DNA of 64,000 nucleotides from Myxococcales bacterium (GTDB lineage Bacteria > Myxococcota_A > Polyangia > Polyangiales > Polyangiaceae): assembly GCA_025355005.1 (NCBI GenBank), contig JANXLV010000350.1, forward strand, positions 18,911 through 82,910, given 5' to 3'. Each line of letters starts with the position of its first letter. Positions within the stretch are counted from its first letter, which is position 1. Shown here piece by piece: positions 1-8,332 of this stretch. The notes under the pieces were generated by a model. That model was not told where the DNA came from. It did not search any database and saw only the letters and a list, made by a program, of their open reading frames with translations. The translations under genes and the position numbers were made by a program.

Positions 1-1375
1 CCTTCTTCGCGCTCTGGAACTCCAGCGGCCCCTCCACGGGCATCGTGAGCGGAGCGTCGAACACCAGCTTGTCTCGCGGGAAGGCGCGGATGCTGGCCGC
101 GAGGTCTCCTTGCTCGTACAGACGAACGGTGAGCTTCGCGTCCTTTGCGGAGAGCGCAGCGGACAGGCCCGCGGGCCCCGCACCGACGATCACCACGTCC
201 ACGTCGGCCGCTCGCGCGAGCTCCTTCTTGCGCTCACGAATGCGCTCGATCACGCGGGCGCCCTGCGCGATCGCGTTCTTGATGAGCGGCAAGCCGGTGA
301 GGTCGCCGGCGACGAAAAGCCCGCGCGCATCCAGGCTCTCGCCGTGCTCGTCGATACGAAGCGCGCCCTCCTGCGCCTCGCCTTCGTGAATGACGATCGA
401 GCCGTTCGGACAGGCGGGCTCGCAGAGGACCACTCCCGTGCAATCCTTGGGACGCGCCACGACGGCGACGTACTGCTTGATCTCCAGCACGTCGAACGGA
501 CACGCGTCCACGCATGCGTAGCAGCCCAGACACGTGACGGGGTTCACCACGGGCAAGCGCTTCACCGGCGCCGCGAACGTGGGCGCTTTCGACGCGGCGA
601 CCACGCGGCGACGTCCCCTGCGCGATACGAGCACGTACGCCAGAGCGCCGGCGAGCACGGAGGCGAGCGAGAACGGCAGCACGGTGCCCTCGTAACCGCC
701 GCGCGCGCTCCCCCTCGGCAGGCCGGTCTTCATGGCGCGCCCTGCGGCCTCCCATGCGACGTAGCGAGTCTCGCCATGCTGCGCCTTGCATACTCCGGAG
801 GCGCCGCGCGGCGACAGCGGGGTCTCGTGCTCATCCCAGCAACGCGAGAAGCCGGAAGCGTCGCGACAGCGCGCGATCGGATCGCTCGTGTTCTTGCCGT
901 CGTGACAGCCCGCGCAGCGCTCCGTGCGGACAAGCGGGACGATCGTGCCCTTCGGCGGCGAAGGCCCCGTGTCGATCTCCGACACGGCATCCGCATGGAA
1001 GACCTTCGCGTGGCCGTCCCCCGCGAACGACACGCCATACGCTTCTCCGTGCGCCGGGTGGCAGGTCGCGCAGCGCAGCACGCCCTTCTCCATCAGCGTG
1101 CGGTGGGCCTTGCGCGTGGACAGGTGCTGGCCGGGGTCGTGACAGCCACCGCACGTGGCGGGACCATCCGAGGTCGTGTGGCACGACGCGCAAGCGACCT
1201 TGGCGCGCTGATGAGGCAGCGCGAGCGGCCCCACGGATCTCGCGCCGGTGGAGCCGAGAGCAGCGAGCGCGCCTCCCGCAGACAGCGCGGTGGTGACGAG
1301 CAGCGCGGACAGCAACGCACGCTGTCGCCACACGTCACCGCTGCGAGCACCGGTCCGCTTCCCCTGCGTGCTCAA
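1..1375 (-). CDS. Tetraheme cytochrome / ferredoxin / FAD-dependent oxidoreductase, partial (C-terminus beyond window)
   Basis: The reading frame is open from position 1375 to the left edge (458 codons visible). It begins with a hydrophobic segment (about residues 20-40), followed by four CxxCH heme motifs (CASCH at 62, CGGCH at 75, CATCH at 102, CAGCH at 154). A second membrane helix lies near 225-245. A bacterial ferredoxin region follows: cluster 1 is complete (CLGCYACVDACP, 282-293), while cluster 2 reads CTGVVLCEPACP (312-323), with Val where the second Cys is expected. A Rossmann FAD motif (VGAGPAGLSAA) lies near 400. The predicted topology puts hemes outside and Fe-S plus flavin inside, so the chain could carry electrons across the membrane. 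I chose the TTG at 1375 because it overlaps the upstream stop (TTGA) and has GAGGTG just before it; GTG at 1333 is an alternative. The exact redox partner is unknown. Confidence 0.85.
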   Translation of the reverse strand, partial: MSTQGKRTGARSGDVWRQRALLSALLVTTALSAGGALAALGSTGARSVGPLALPHQRAKVACASCHTTSDGPATCGGCHDPGQHLSTRKAHRTLMEKGVLRCATCHPAHGEAYGVSFAGDGHAKVFHADAVSEIDTGPSPPKGTIVPLVRTERCAGCHDGKNTSDPIARCRDASGFSRCWDEHETPLSPRGASGVCKAQHGETRYVAWEAAGRAMKTGLPRGSARGGYEGTVLPFSLASVLAGALAYVLVSRRGRRRVVAASKAPTFAAPVKRLPVVNPVTCLGCYACVDACPFDVLEIKQYVAVVARPKDCTGVVLCEPACPNGSIVIHEGEAQEGALRIDEHGESLDARGLFVAGDLTGLPLIKNAIAQGARVIERIRERKKELARAADVDVVIVGAGPAGLSAALSAKDAKLTVRLYEQGDLAASIRAFPRDKLVFDAPLTMPVEGPLEFQSAKK

Positions 1376-3483
1376 CGCAGCACCTCGACGACGTGCGCGG
1401 CGGAGAGGCCCAGCGCCGCGGCCACGGCGAGCACGTGGAGCACGACCACACCGGAGAGCACACGCGCAAGTGTGACCTTCGCACGATGCGCGCGGCGCTG
1501 CACGACGACCGCAGCCACCTCCGCCACCTCTGCCTGCTTGTCGCGACCGCGTCCCTCGAGCAACGCGTCGATCGACGTCGTGAGGCGCGTTCGCTCCTGA
1601 CGCTGGGTCCGACCCGACAGCGCGAACGACATCGGGCCGACGAGCCGTCGATCGTACGGCCCGAGCACGCGCTCGAACACGGCCTTCGTGAGCTCCGACT
1701 TTCCGGACAGCGCGGAGAGCAGCGACACGCCGAGCCCGCGCCACTCCTCGGGCCCGCGGTCGTCGCCCGTGGATGATGCCTCGGCGCGCGTCATGGCCCG
1801 TGGGAGCACGCGCCCGAGGGCGAACGCGAGCAGGCCCGACGCGCCCGCAACGAGTGCGAGCATCAGCGCGATGCCGCCGGGGTTCCCCCGCACGTGACCG
1901 TGCGAGTGGGCGAGCAGGAGGCCCGGCGTTAGCGCTCCCGTGAACGCGTGGACCAGGTACCCGCGGGAGGGCGCGAGAAGCGAGTCCTTCGCGACATAGC
2001 GGAAGAGCAGCCGCTTCTGTAACATGTATAATACAGACATCAGCAGCGCGACCAGCGCGACGACGCCCGAGGCGCGAAACGGCGGATGGACGAGCGTGGC
2101 GCCCATGGAAGCGGCGAGCGTCGCAGCGATCGCGAGCGTGGGAATGCGCGGCGCAGCAGGCAGCGCCGTACGATCCTTTCCACCACCGAGCTCTGGCAGG
2201 ACGCGCGCTGGCTCCACGCGTGCGATGGCCGTGACCGGGCACGCGACCACGCAGGCGGGGCCGTGCGCGCGTCCCTCGCAGAGATCACACTTCACGGCGA
2301 GATCGGCGCCCGCGAGGCCGGCCGGGGCAGGCGCGTCCTTCGCGCGCGGCGCCATGGAGATGTTGTCCCACGGGCACGCCTTCTCGCAGGCGCCGCAGCC
2401 CGTGCAGAGCTCCGCGCGAATCACGACCTCGAGCGCGTCATTCCGTCCGATCGCACCCGTGGGACACGGCGGCATGCACGCGGGGTTCTTGCAGTGCTGA
2501 CAGCTCGTGGGCACGAGCAGCGTGGCGCCGAGCGACGGGACCTCGAACTTGTCACCGCCGCGATAGAGGCGCGACACGCCGTCCTCGTGAACGCCGGCGC
2601 ACGCGCTCGAGCACTGACCACAGCGGAGACAGCTGTCGCCATCGATCACGAGCATGGAGCCCGCCGCCTCGAACCGATGCCGATCACGGAAGAGATGCGC
2701 CGTGGGAAGCAGCTGCGGCAGACGCGTCAGATGCGCCGTCTTGCCCGCGCTCCATTGCACGACCTTGGCTGGCACGGCCACCACGCGCGATGGGCCCGTG
2801 GCGAGGACGCTGGACTGCCGAGGTCGCTTGCCCGACGCCTCCGAGTCGCCAACGGCGTCCCCGCGCGATACGTAGCCGAGGACCCGCGGCCTGCCGACGT
2901 CGTCCACCGTCTGCGTCAGCGTGCCGGACGCCACGAGAAAGAGCTCGTCCGCGGGATCGCCCTCGCGATAGAGGTACTCGTTCTTCTCCAGCGTGCGGAC
3001 GGACGACGCGTCCAGCACCTTGCCGCGCTCGATCTCGGAGAGGTCGGCGAAGATCGCGCTCGCCGAGATGACGTCGGAAGAGAGCGCGCGCTCCACCGAG
3101 CGCCGGATGCGTGCCTCGTGCTCCTCCGCCCCTGCGCGTGACAGCGCGCGACGCACGAGGTGCGCCGGCATGGCCACCGCCGCGCTCTTCCCGCGAGAGC
3201 GCGCGAGCGTCTGCCGCGCCGCGAACGGAAGGATCGCCTCCTCACCGAACGCGTCACCTGGGAGCGCATCGCGCACGTGCCGCTCCTTGCCATCCTTCTT
3301 GCTCGGGACGTAGAGCGCGATGGCGCCCTCGGTACAGACGAAGACCTGGTCCCCGCTCTCACCCGCGGCGAACGCGAGCTGTCCGTCCTTCAGCGTGACC
3401 TCGCGGGATGCTGCGACGAGCTCCTTCTTCCCGCGCTCGTCGACGTCCGCGAGCAGGCTCGAAGAGAATGGGTCACGGGCCAT
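1372..3483 (-). CDS. Membrane polyferredoxin with two cyclic-nucleotide-binding domains
   Basis: This 703-residue protein has two Crp-type cNMP-binding folds (about 10-110 and 143-245). A four-motif iron-sulfur region follows: Cys 285/288/291/295, SCQHCKNPACMPPCP at 327-341, CTGCGACEKACP at 360-371, and Cys 399/402/411/415. The C-terminal part is membrane-embedded (helices near 448-466, 473-495, 510-528, 536-558 and 676-698). Histidines 512, 526, 528, 530, 683 and 697 lie in or at the ends of two of these helices and could bind b-type heme; that is inference. There is no HTH, so it is not a transcription factor. It overlaps the upstream cytochrome gene by 11 bp and the downstream flavoprotein gene by 4 bp, which implies coupled translation. 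The likely role is nucleotide-gated electron transfer between quinone or cytoplasmic donors and the cytochromes on either side. Confidence 0.85.
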   Translation of the reverse strand: MARDPFSSSLLADVDERGKKELVAASREVTLKDGQLAFAAGESGDQVFVCTEGAIALYVPSKKDGKERHVRDALPGDAFGEEAILPFAARQTLARSRGKSAAVAMPAHLVRRALSRAGAEEHEARIRRSVERALSSDVISASAIFADLSEIERGKVLDASSVRTLEKNEYLYREGDPADELFLVASGTLTQTVDDVGRPRVLGYVSRGDAVGDSEASGKRPRQSSVLATGPSRVVAVPAKVVQWSAGKTAHLTRLPQLLPTAHLFRDRHRFEAAGSMLVIDGDSCLRCGQCSSACAGVHEDGVSRLYRGGDKFEVPSLGATLLVPTSCQHCKNPACMPPCPTGAIGRNDALEVVIRAELCTGCGACEKACPWDNISMAPRAKDAPAPAGLAGADLAVKCDLCEGRAHGPACVVACPVTAIARVEPARVLPELGGGKDRTALPAAPRIPTLAIAATLAASMGATLVHPPFRASGVVALVALLMSVLYMLQKRLLFRYVAKDSLLAPSRGYLVHAFTGALTPGLLLAHSHGHVRGNPGGIALMLALVAGASGLLAFALGRVLPRAMTRAEASSTGDDRGPEEWRGLGVSLLSALSGKSELTKAVFERVLGPYDRRLVGPMSFALSGRTQRQERTRLTTSIDALLEGRGRDKQAEVAEVAAVVVQRRAHRAKVTLARVLSGVVVLHVLAVAAALGLSAAHVVEVLR

Positions 3484-6403
3484 GCGTCACGACCTCGGCG
3501 ACGTCCAGGATGCGCAGGCGTGCGAGGTGAGCGGGGGTGACCTGCGCGCCGCTCGGACGCTCACCGCGCGACGCCCTCCGCGCCTCGTAGTCGGCGAAGG
3601 CGCGCAGGAGATACGGCGGGAACGCGCGGAACCGCAGGCGCGCGGTCACGGTGAACGGTGCCTTACGCCCCTCGGTAGGGAGCTCGTACACCCAGCGCTG
3701 CTTCACGTTCGGCGCGGCGGAGCGCGTGTCGATGATCGCGTCGGGCGCCTTCGCGATCCCGCGATCGGCATCGAGCGCGCCGATGGGAAAGAATGTCTCG
3801 AAGAGCGCGTTGTCGCCGGACAGGTTGCTGCGGCACTCGCCCGTGTCCAGATCGTAGTCACCGTCGTCGAAGCGATCCGCGCGCGTGCGCCCCTGCTCGC
3901 CCGTGGGCTGGCACGCGCCGTTCTGGTCGATCAGGCCGATGCAGCGAACGCAGCGCAAGAAGCCATTTTGCAGGTTGATGAGGCCGCGTCCATGCCGTTC
4001 GTCAGGTCCGTTCGGCTTCCATGCGGGGACGTCCGGACCATCCGCCACGTCGGCGCCGAAGAGCCCGAGGGGCCTGCCCTTCCCGTCCGTCACGGTGTCG
4101 TCGGTGCGGATGCGGAGGAAGCGTTTGTCCGCGAGGTCTTCGTCTGCCTTGCCGATCTTGCCCACCTCGTACAGCAAGCGACCGTCCGCATCCTTCACCG
4201 TGAGCTCGACCCAGATCTCGCGCTCCTGGCTGAAGCCAGCGGGGACGCGGTGACCGGCGCCGGTGTTCGTTATCGACACTGGCACCCGAAGTGTTCCGCC
4301 GAGTGACTGTGGCGTGCCCACGTCGAACGTGAGCGCGCGCGCGACGAGCATGGTCTGGCGCATCGCGAGGCCGAGGGGCACGCCCTCCGAATCGAGCGCC
4401 GACAGATCCTCGGAGAGGCCGCGTGGGTCGATGGCGAGCGGCACCTCCACGCTCGTGAAGTCGTGAGACACGTGCTTTCCGCGCCCCAGATCTCCCGGCC
4501 TCCGCGCCTCTACCCTGGTTCCGCCGGGACATCCCTTGCCGCCCGGACTGGATGCATCCTGCACACATATTCCAGGGAATGTGGACATGTGGCAGTCCTG
4601 GCATGTGGACTGCGGGCGTCCGGCGCGCGCCTCGTCCGCTGCCCACGCGCGCCACTCCGAGTAGCCATTGCGCAGTCGCTTGAAGTGTTCGCCGCGGTCG
4701 CGCGCGCCGATGATGTCGGTGCCGAAGAGCCGCACGTCGTGGCAACTTCCGCAGAACTCGCTCGAGCGCAGATACGCCTTCTCCGAAGAGCTCGGGAGCT
4801 TGTGCACGCGCGCGCCGTTCGTCGCGAGCGCCGTTCCGAAGAACGACGTGGCGTCGAGCGCGTAACCGCTGTTGCCGATGCCCAGTCGGCCCGTGGCGTC
4901 CTCTGGGCGCGCGGCGAACACGGTTCCTGTCTGGAACGAGGTCCACGTGGGGTTGCCCTGGTAGGATTGGCCCTGGTGCACCGGGCCGATCGTGGTGTGG
5001 CAGGAGATGCAAGAGATGCCCTCCATGGAACTGGCAGAGGCGAGATCCTTCACGGGCGCGCGGCTGCCTTCGCTGCTGCGGCCTGACCCGTTCGACGACC
5101 CGCCCGACGACCACGGCGGCATCGACGCGGCGAGGTTCTCGCCTGGAAGGTGGCAGTTCACACACCAGTGCTCGCCGCCCGCTCCCGTGATCGTGGTGCC
5201 GCGATTGCGATCGAAGCATGCGTCCGTGCCGCGCCTGCGCAAGATGCCGGCGCCGTTGGGGCACTCGGAGGAGCGGCCCACCTCTTCTTCCACCACGCTC
5301 TCGAGCGCACCAAAGAGCGGGCTCGTCGCCGCGCGCGACATCACGCTCCGGCGCCACTCCGACACCTCGCGCGCGTGACACGCCACGCAGGAGTCGGCCT
5401 GCGATCGCGCAAGCGTCATGGGGCGCTCGACGGGCGCCTTCGCCGAAGAAGAGCCCGCGGGACTCGCCGCGCCGTAGGTGCCCTGCGACACGGCCGCCAC
5501 CGCAGCGACGACCGCGAGGGCCACGAACGCAAGAGCCGCGCTCATGCGCAGCCACGTACCGCGCGTCGGCGGTGCGGCCGCCCCATCCACCGCGCTCGCG
5601 ATCGCAGCGTTCGGCCTTGCGCGCTTCACCACGACCTTCGCCGCCGTCGTGGCGGACAGCTCGCGGACGATCTCGTCGGCGGAGCGCGGGCGCTTCTCCG
5701 CATCGGGCGACAGCATGCGGAGCAAGAATGCATGGAGGCCCGGCGGCAGCTCACGCGCCACGTCCTGCGGCAACGGTACGATCTCCGAACGGCCCGCCGC
5801 GAACGCCGCGCGCGCACCGTCACCGCGGAACGGCGGAGCCCCCGAGAGCAAACGGTAGAGGATCAGGCCGAGCACATAGCGATTGGCAGCCGAGTCCCAC
5901 GGCGCGCCGTCGAGCTGCTCCGGTGGCGTGTACGTCGGTGATGGGCCGCTCCCTCGCGCAGCGCCATCCGTCGGCTCACCGGAGAGCACGGCCAGATAGT
6001 CACGAGCCGCAATGAACGCTCCACCCGCATCGATGAGGCGCACGTCTTCGGGAGACAGCGGGCCCGTGAACACGTGCGCGCGTTCGCACCGCAACAGATC
6101 CTCCGCCACGCCGAGCGCCACGTTGCGCGCATCCGCGAACGACAGACGCTCGTTCTTGCGCAGCTCCGCGAGGCTCTTCGCCGAAGGCGCGCGCAAGAGC
6201 CATGCTCCGTCGTCCCCTTGACCGGCGTCCACGAAGCCGAGGCCCAGCGCGCGCAGACGCTCCGCCAGCGCTGGCTCCAGCACGAACCATGCAGTGCCGC
6301 CTTTGGCGCGCGCGGTCTCGAAGCGCCCGGCCTTCGTGCGCTCCCCGAGGAGCTTCGGTGGAGGCGCCCGACGGATGTCACGGAGAGTGACGGGGAGCGC
6401 CAC
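3473..6403 (-). CDS. Pseudokinase fused to periplasmic five-heme cytochrome c
   Basis: This 976-residue protein starts with a Ser/Thr-kinase-like fold (about 1-245). It keeps the APE-like element (TPPEQLDG) and the C-lobe pattern YVLGLILYRLLSG. The HRDLKPEN loop is replaced by GPLSPEDVRLID and DFG by DAGG, and no glycine-rich loop or catalytic Lys is evident, so phosphotransfer is not expected. One membrane helix (284-305) follows, then a large region with five CxxCH motifs: CVACH 339, CVNCH 414, CISCH 465, CGSCH 551 and CQDCH 601. The remaining 370 residues look like beta-rich extracytoplasmic domain. The most likely topology is kinase-like part inside, hemes outside. It sits 6 bp after an active kinase gene, so phosphorylation by that kinase is plausible but not shown. 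I know of no named family with this exact architecture. Confidence 0.85.
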   Translation of the reverse strand: MALPVTLRDIRRAPPPKLLGERTKAGRFETARAKGGTAWFVLEPALAERLRALGLGFVDAGQGDDGAWLLRAPSAKSLAELRKNERLSFADARNVALGVAEDLLRCERAHVFTGPLSPEDVRLIDAGGAFIAARDYLAVLSGEPTDGAARGSGPSPTYTPPEQLDGAPWDSAANRYVLGLILYRLLSGAPPFRGDGARAAFAAGRSEIVPLPQDVARELPPGLHAFLLRMLSPDAEKRPRSADEIVRELSATTAAKVVVKRARPNAAIASAVDGAAAPPTRGTWLRMSAALAFVALAVVAAVAAVSQGTYGAASPAGSSSAKAPVERPMTLARSQADSCVACHAREVSEWRRSVMSRAATSPLFGALESVVEEEVGRSSECPNGAGILRRRGTDACFDRNRGTTITGAGGEHWCVNCHLPGENLAASMPPWSSGGSSNGSGRSSEGSRAPVKDLASASSMEGISCISCHTTIGPVHQGQSYQGNPTWTSFQTGTVFAARPEDATGRLGIGNSGYALDATSFFGTALATNGARVHKLPSSSEKAYLRSSEFCGSCHDVRLFGTDIIGARDRGEHFKRLRNGYSEWRAWAADEARAGRPQSTCQDCHMSTFPGICVQDASSPGGKGCPGGTRVEARRPGDLGRGKHVSHDFTSVEVPLAIDPRGLSEDLSALDSEGVPLGLAMRQTMLVARALTFDVGTPQSLGGTLRVPVSITNTGAGHRVPAGFSQEREIWVELTVKDADGRLLYEVGKIGKADEDLADKRFLRIRTDDTVTDGKGRPLGLFGADVADGPDVPAWKPNGPDERHGRGLINLQNGFLRCVRCIGLIDQNGACQPTGEQGRTRADRFDDGDYDLDTGECRSNLSGDNALFETFFPIGALDADRGIAKAPDAIIDTRSAAPNVKQRWVYELPTEGRKAPFTVTARLRFRAFPPYLLRAFADYEARRASRGERPSGAQVTPAHLARLRILDVAEVVTHGP

Positions 6404-6409
6404 TCTGTC

Positions 6410-7618
6410 CTATCGGGTCGACGCGCTCGTGGTCACGACGTCGCGGGGCGCCTGCGACGAGGCCAGCTTCGTGCGCACGAGATACGTCGACAGGAACGCG
6501 GCCAGCGAGAGCGCAACGATGGCGCTGATCGCGAGCCAGCCTGGGAGCTCCTTCGCGCCCGTCTTCTTCTCCAGAAGCGCGACGGTGTCGTTGCGCGGCG
6601 CGTCCTCCGTCTTCTTCGTTGCCGTCTCGCCCGCGGTGTCGCTCCCGCTCTTGCCCCCGGACTTGCTGTCGTTCTGGGAAGACGCCTTCGACGGCTCGGT
6701 CTTGACGAGTGGATCGGTGCGCTGGGGCGACGCGGGCGCCGTGACCGCGCGCGGTGCGGTGGTACCAAGGAGCGCGCCCGCGCTGCAGAACGGCGAGAGG
6801 CGCTCTGACACAACGCGCGCGGAGCCAGGCCGCTTCTCGGGATCTTTCTCGAGCAGCGAGAAGAGCAGCTCCTCCACGCCGCGCGGCAGCCCGCGCCGTA
6901 CGTCGGCGTCGAGCGGCGGCGGTGTCGCCGTGCACTGGAGGTTCAAAAGCTCCCGCGGCGAGGTGGAGCGGAACGGTGGAACGCCCGCGATCATCTCGTA
7001 GAACATCAAGCCGAGCGCGTAGAGATCACTGCGGGCGTCGATGCTGCGGGCGTCGATCTGCTCCGGGCTCATGTACGCGAGCGTGCCGATGCTCTGCGTG
7101 TTGGTCGCGTTCGCGGCCTCCAGTACCTTGGCGACGCCGAAGTCCATCACCTTCAAACCTTGTGCGGGACCGTTCTCGTCCTCGCCTTCTTTGACCACGA
7201 GCATCACGTTCTCGGGCTTGAGATCGCGATGAACGATCGTCGGCGTCTGCTCGTGGGCCACGGACAACGCATCCGCGATGCGTACCACGTAGTCGCAGGC
7301 CTCGGACCACGGGATGGCTCCAGCGCGACCCAGCTCCTGACGCAGCGTGCGCCCGCGCAGGTACTCGAGGACGAGGACCAGCTGCCCGTCCACCTCCATC
7401 GACGCCAGGCTCCGAACGAGCGATGGGTGCTCGAGATGCGCGAGGATCTGCATCTCCGAGAGGAACATCTTCCGTCCCTCCTCGCTTCGCATCAGCTCCG
7501 AGCGCATCACCTTGAGCGCGACCCGCCGGCCGCTCAGGCGCTCTTCCGCTTCGTAGACCTTGCCCATCCCGCCTTCGCCGATGAGCCGCTTGACGAGGTA
7601 TTCTCCGATTCGATCCAT
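6410..7618 (-). CDS. Transmembrane serine/threonine protein kinase
   Basis: This Hanks-type kinase of about 402 residues has an intact glycine loop (GEGGMGKVYEAEE), the ATP-anchoring Lys (VALKVM), catalytic loop HRDLKPENVML, the DFG motif (MDFGVAKVL) and APE region (YMSPEQ). A Ser/Thr/Lys-rich linker leads to a single membrane helix near the C-terminus (ISAIVALSLAAFLSTYLV) and a short external tail, so the catalytic domain is cytoplasmic. The ATG at 7618 was chosen over the in-frame GTG at 7636 because GGAGGGG lies 5-11 bases before it. It is the first gene of the redox operon (6 bp before the pseudokinase-cytochrome). The neighbouring pseudokinase, cNMP-domain protein and cytochromes are natural candidate substrates by position only. 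Confidence 0.95.
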   Translation of the reverse strand: MDRIGEYLVKRLIGEGGMGKVYEAEERLSGRRVALKVMRSELMRSEEGRKMFLSEMQILAHLEHPSLVRSLASMEVDGQLVLVLEYLRGRTLRQELGRAGAIPWSEACDYVVRIADALSVAHEQTPTIVHRDLKPENVMLVVKEGEDENGPAQGLKVMDFGVAKVLEAANATNTQSIGTLAYMSPEQIDARSIDARSDLYALGLMFYEMIAGVPPFRSTSPRELLNLQCTATPPPLDADVRRGLPRGVEELLFSLLEKDPEKRPGSARVVSERLSPFCSAGALLGTTAPRAVTAPASPQRTDPLVKTEPSKASSQNDSKSGGKSGSDTAGETATKKTEDAPRNDTVALLEKKTGAKELPGWLAISAIVALSLAAFLSTYLVRTKLASSQAPRDVVTTSASTR

Positions 7619-7668
7619 CAAACCCCTCCGACGCACCAGTCACCGCCGCGATCTAACGGGCACCTCGA

Positions 7669-8181
7669 TTACTCGAACACCGTCGGCAGATCCTTGCGCG
7701 CGTCACGGAGCATATCCTCCATTCCCATCGCGAGGGCGGTGGGCAGCTCGTTCTCCGCAAACAGCCCAACCTCCTGGATCTCCATGGAATTTTTTGGAGG
7801 CTGGGCTGGCTCAGCGACTGTACATCTCACGACGATGGTGACCGCGTGGAAGCGCGGATCGCGGTCGGGCCGGGAGTAGACGCCGACCACGCGCTCCACT
7901 TCCAGGCTCGTGACGCCCGCCTCCTCGAGCATCTCACGCTCGAGGCCGACGGCCAGTGTTTCACCCCACTCGAGGGTGCCGCCGGGCAACGCCCACGTAC
8001 CGGTATCGCCGCGGCGAATGAGGAGCCAGCGCCCATCACGCGTGCGCGCAGCGGCCGCGACGCCCACGACGGGTCGACGGAGAAGGTGACGCGCAGCCTC
8101 GTGGAGGATCGTGATCGCGTTCTTGGAATGGAGGAGCGACGGCAATATGCGGGAAAACAAGGTGCTTGAGCGCGCTGACAT
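7669..8181 (-). CDS. NUDIX hydrolase
   Basis: This 170-residue protein has a complete Nudix box (GGTLEWGETLAVGLEREMLEEAGV region, roughly residues 66-89, matching GX5EX7REUXEEXGU). It probably hydrolyses a nucleoside diphosphate linked to another moiety, with Mg2+ held by the REUXEE glutamates. The substrate cannot be told from sequence; the size and compact fold fit MutT/ADP-ribose-type housecleaning enzymes. A roughly 40-residue N-terminal extension precedes the Nudix fold. It lies 50 bp upstream of the kinase ATG on the same strand and may share its transcript, but no functional link is evident. The ATG at 8181 faces the divergent amidohydrolase gene across a region with three 11-bp direct repeats. 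Confidence 0.92.
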   Translation of the reverse strand: MSARSSTLFSRILPSLLHSKNAITILHEAARHLLRRPVVGVAAAARTRDGRWLLIRRGDTGTWALPGGTLEWGETLAVGLEREMLEEAGVTSLEVERVVGVYSRPDRDPRFHAVTIVVRCTVAEPAQPPKNSMEIQEVGLFAENELPTALAMGMEDMLRDARKDLPTVFE

Positions 8182-8228
8182 GCCGCCGCGAACCTAGCCG
8201 GAAACGGGCGGCGGAGGTATGGACGAAA

Positions 8229-8262
8229 GACACGGGAAAGACACGGGAAGGGACACGCGAAA
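8229..8262. repeat. Three 11-bp direct repeats in a divergent promoter region
   Basis: GACACGGGAAA (8229-8239), GACACGGGAAG (8240-8250) and GACACGCGAAA (8252-8262) lie in tandem, about one helical turn apart, between the divergent NUDIX and amidohydrolase genes. Spacing and position suggest binding sites for a regulator contacting one DNA face. No regulator gene is adjacent. Confidence 0.45.
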
Positions 8263-8332
8263 AGATACCTGCTGAGAGGTGTCCCAAATATCGCCTGGCG
8301 CCCTTGAAATTGGCCACTAAGGTGTCCGCACA

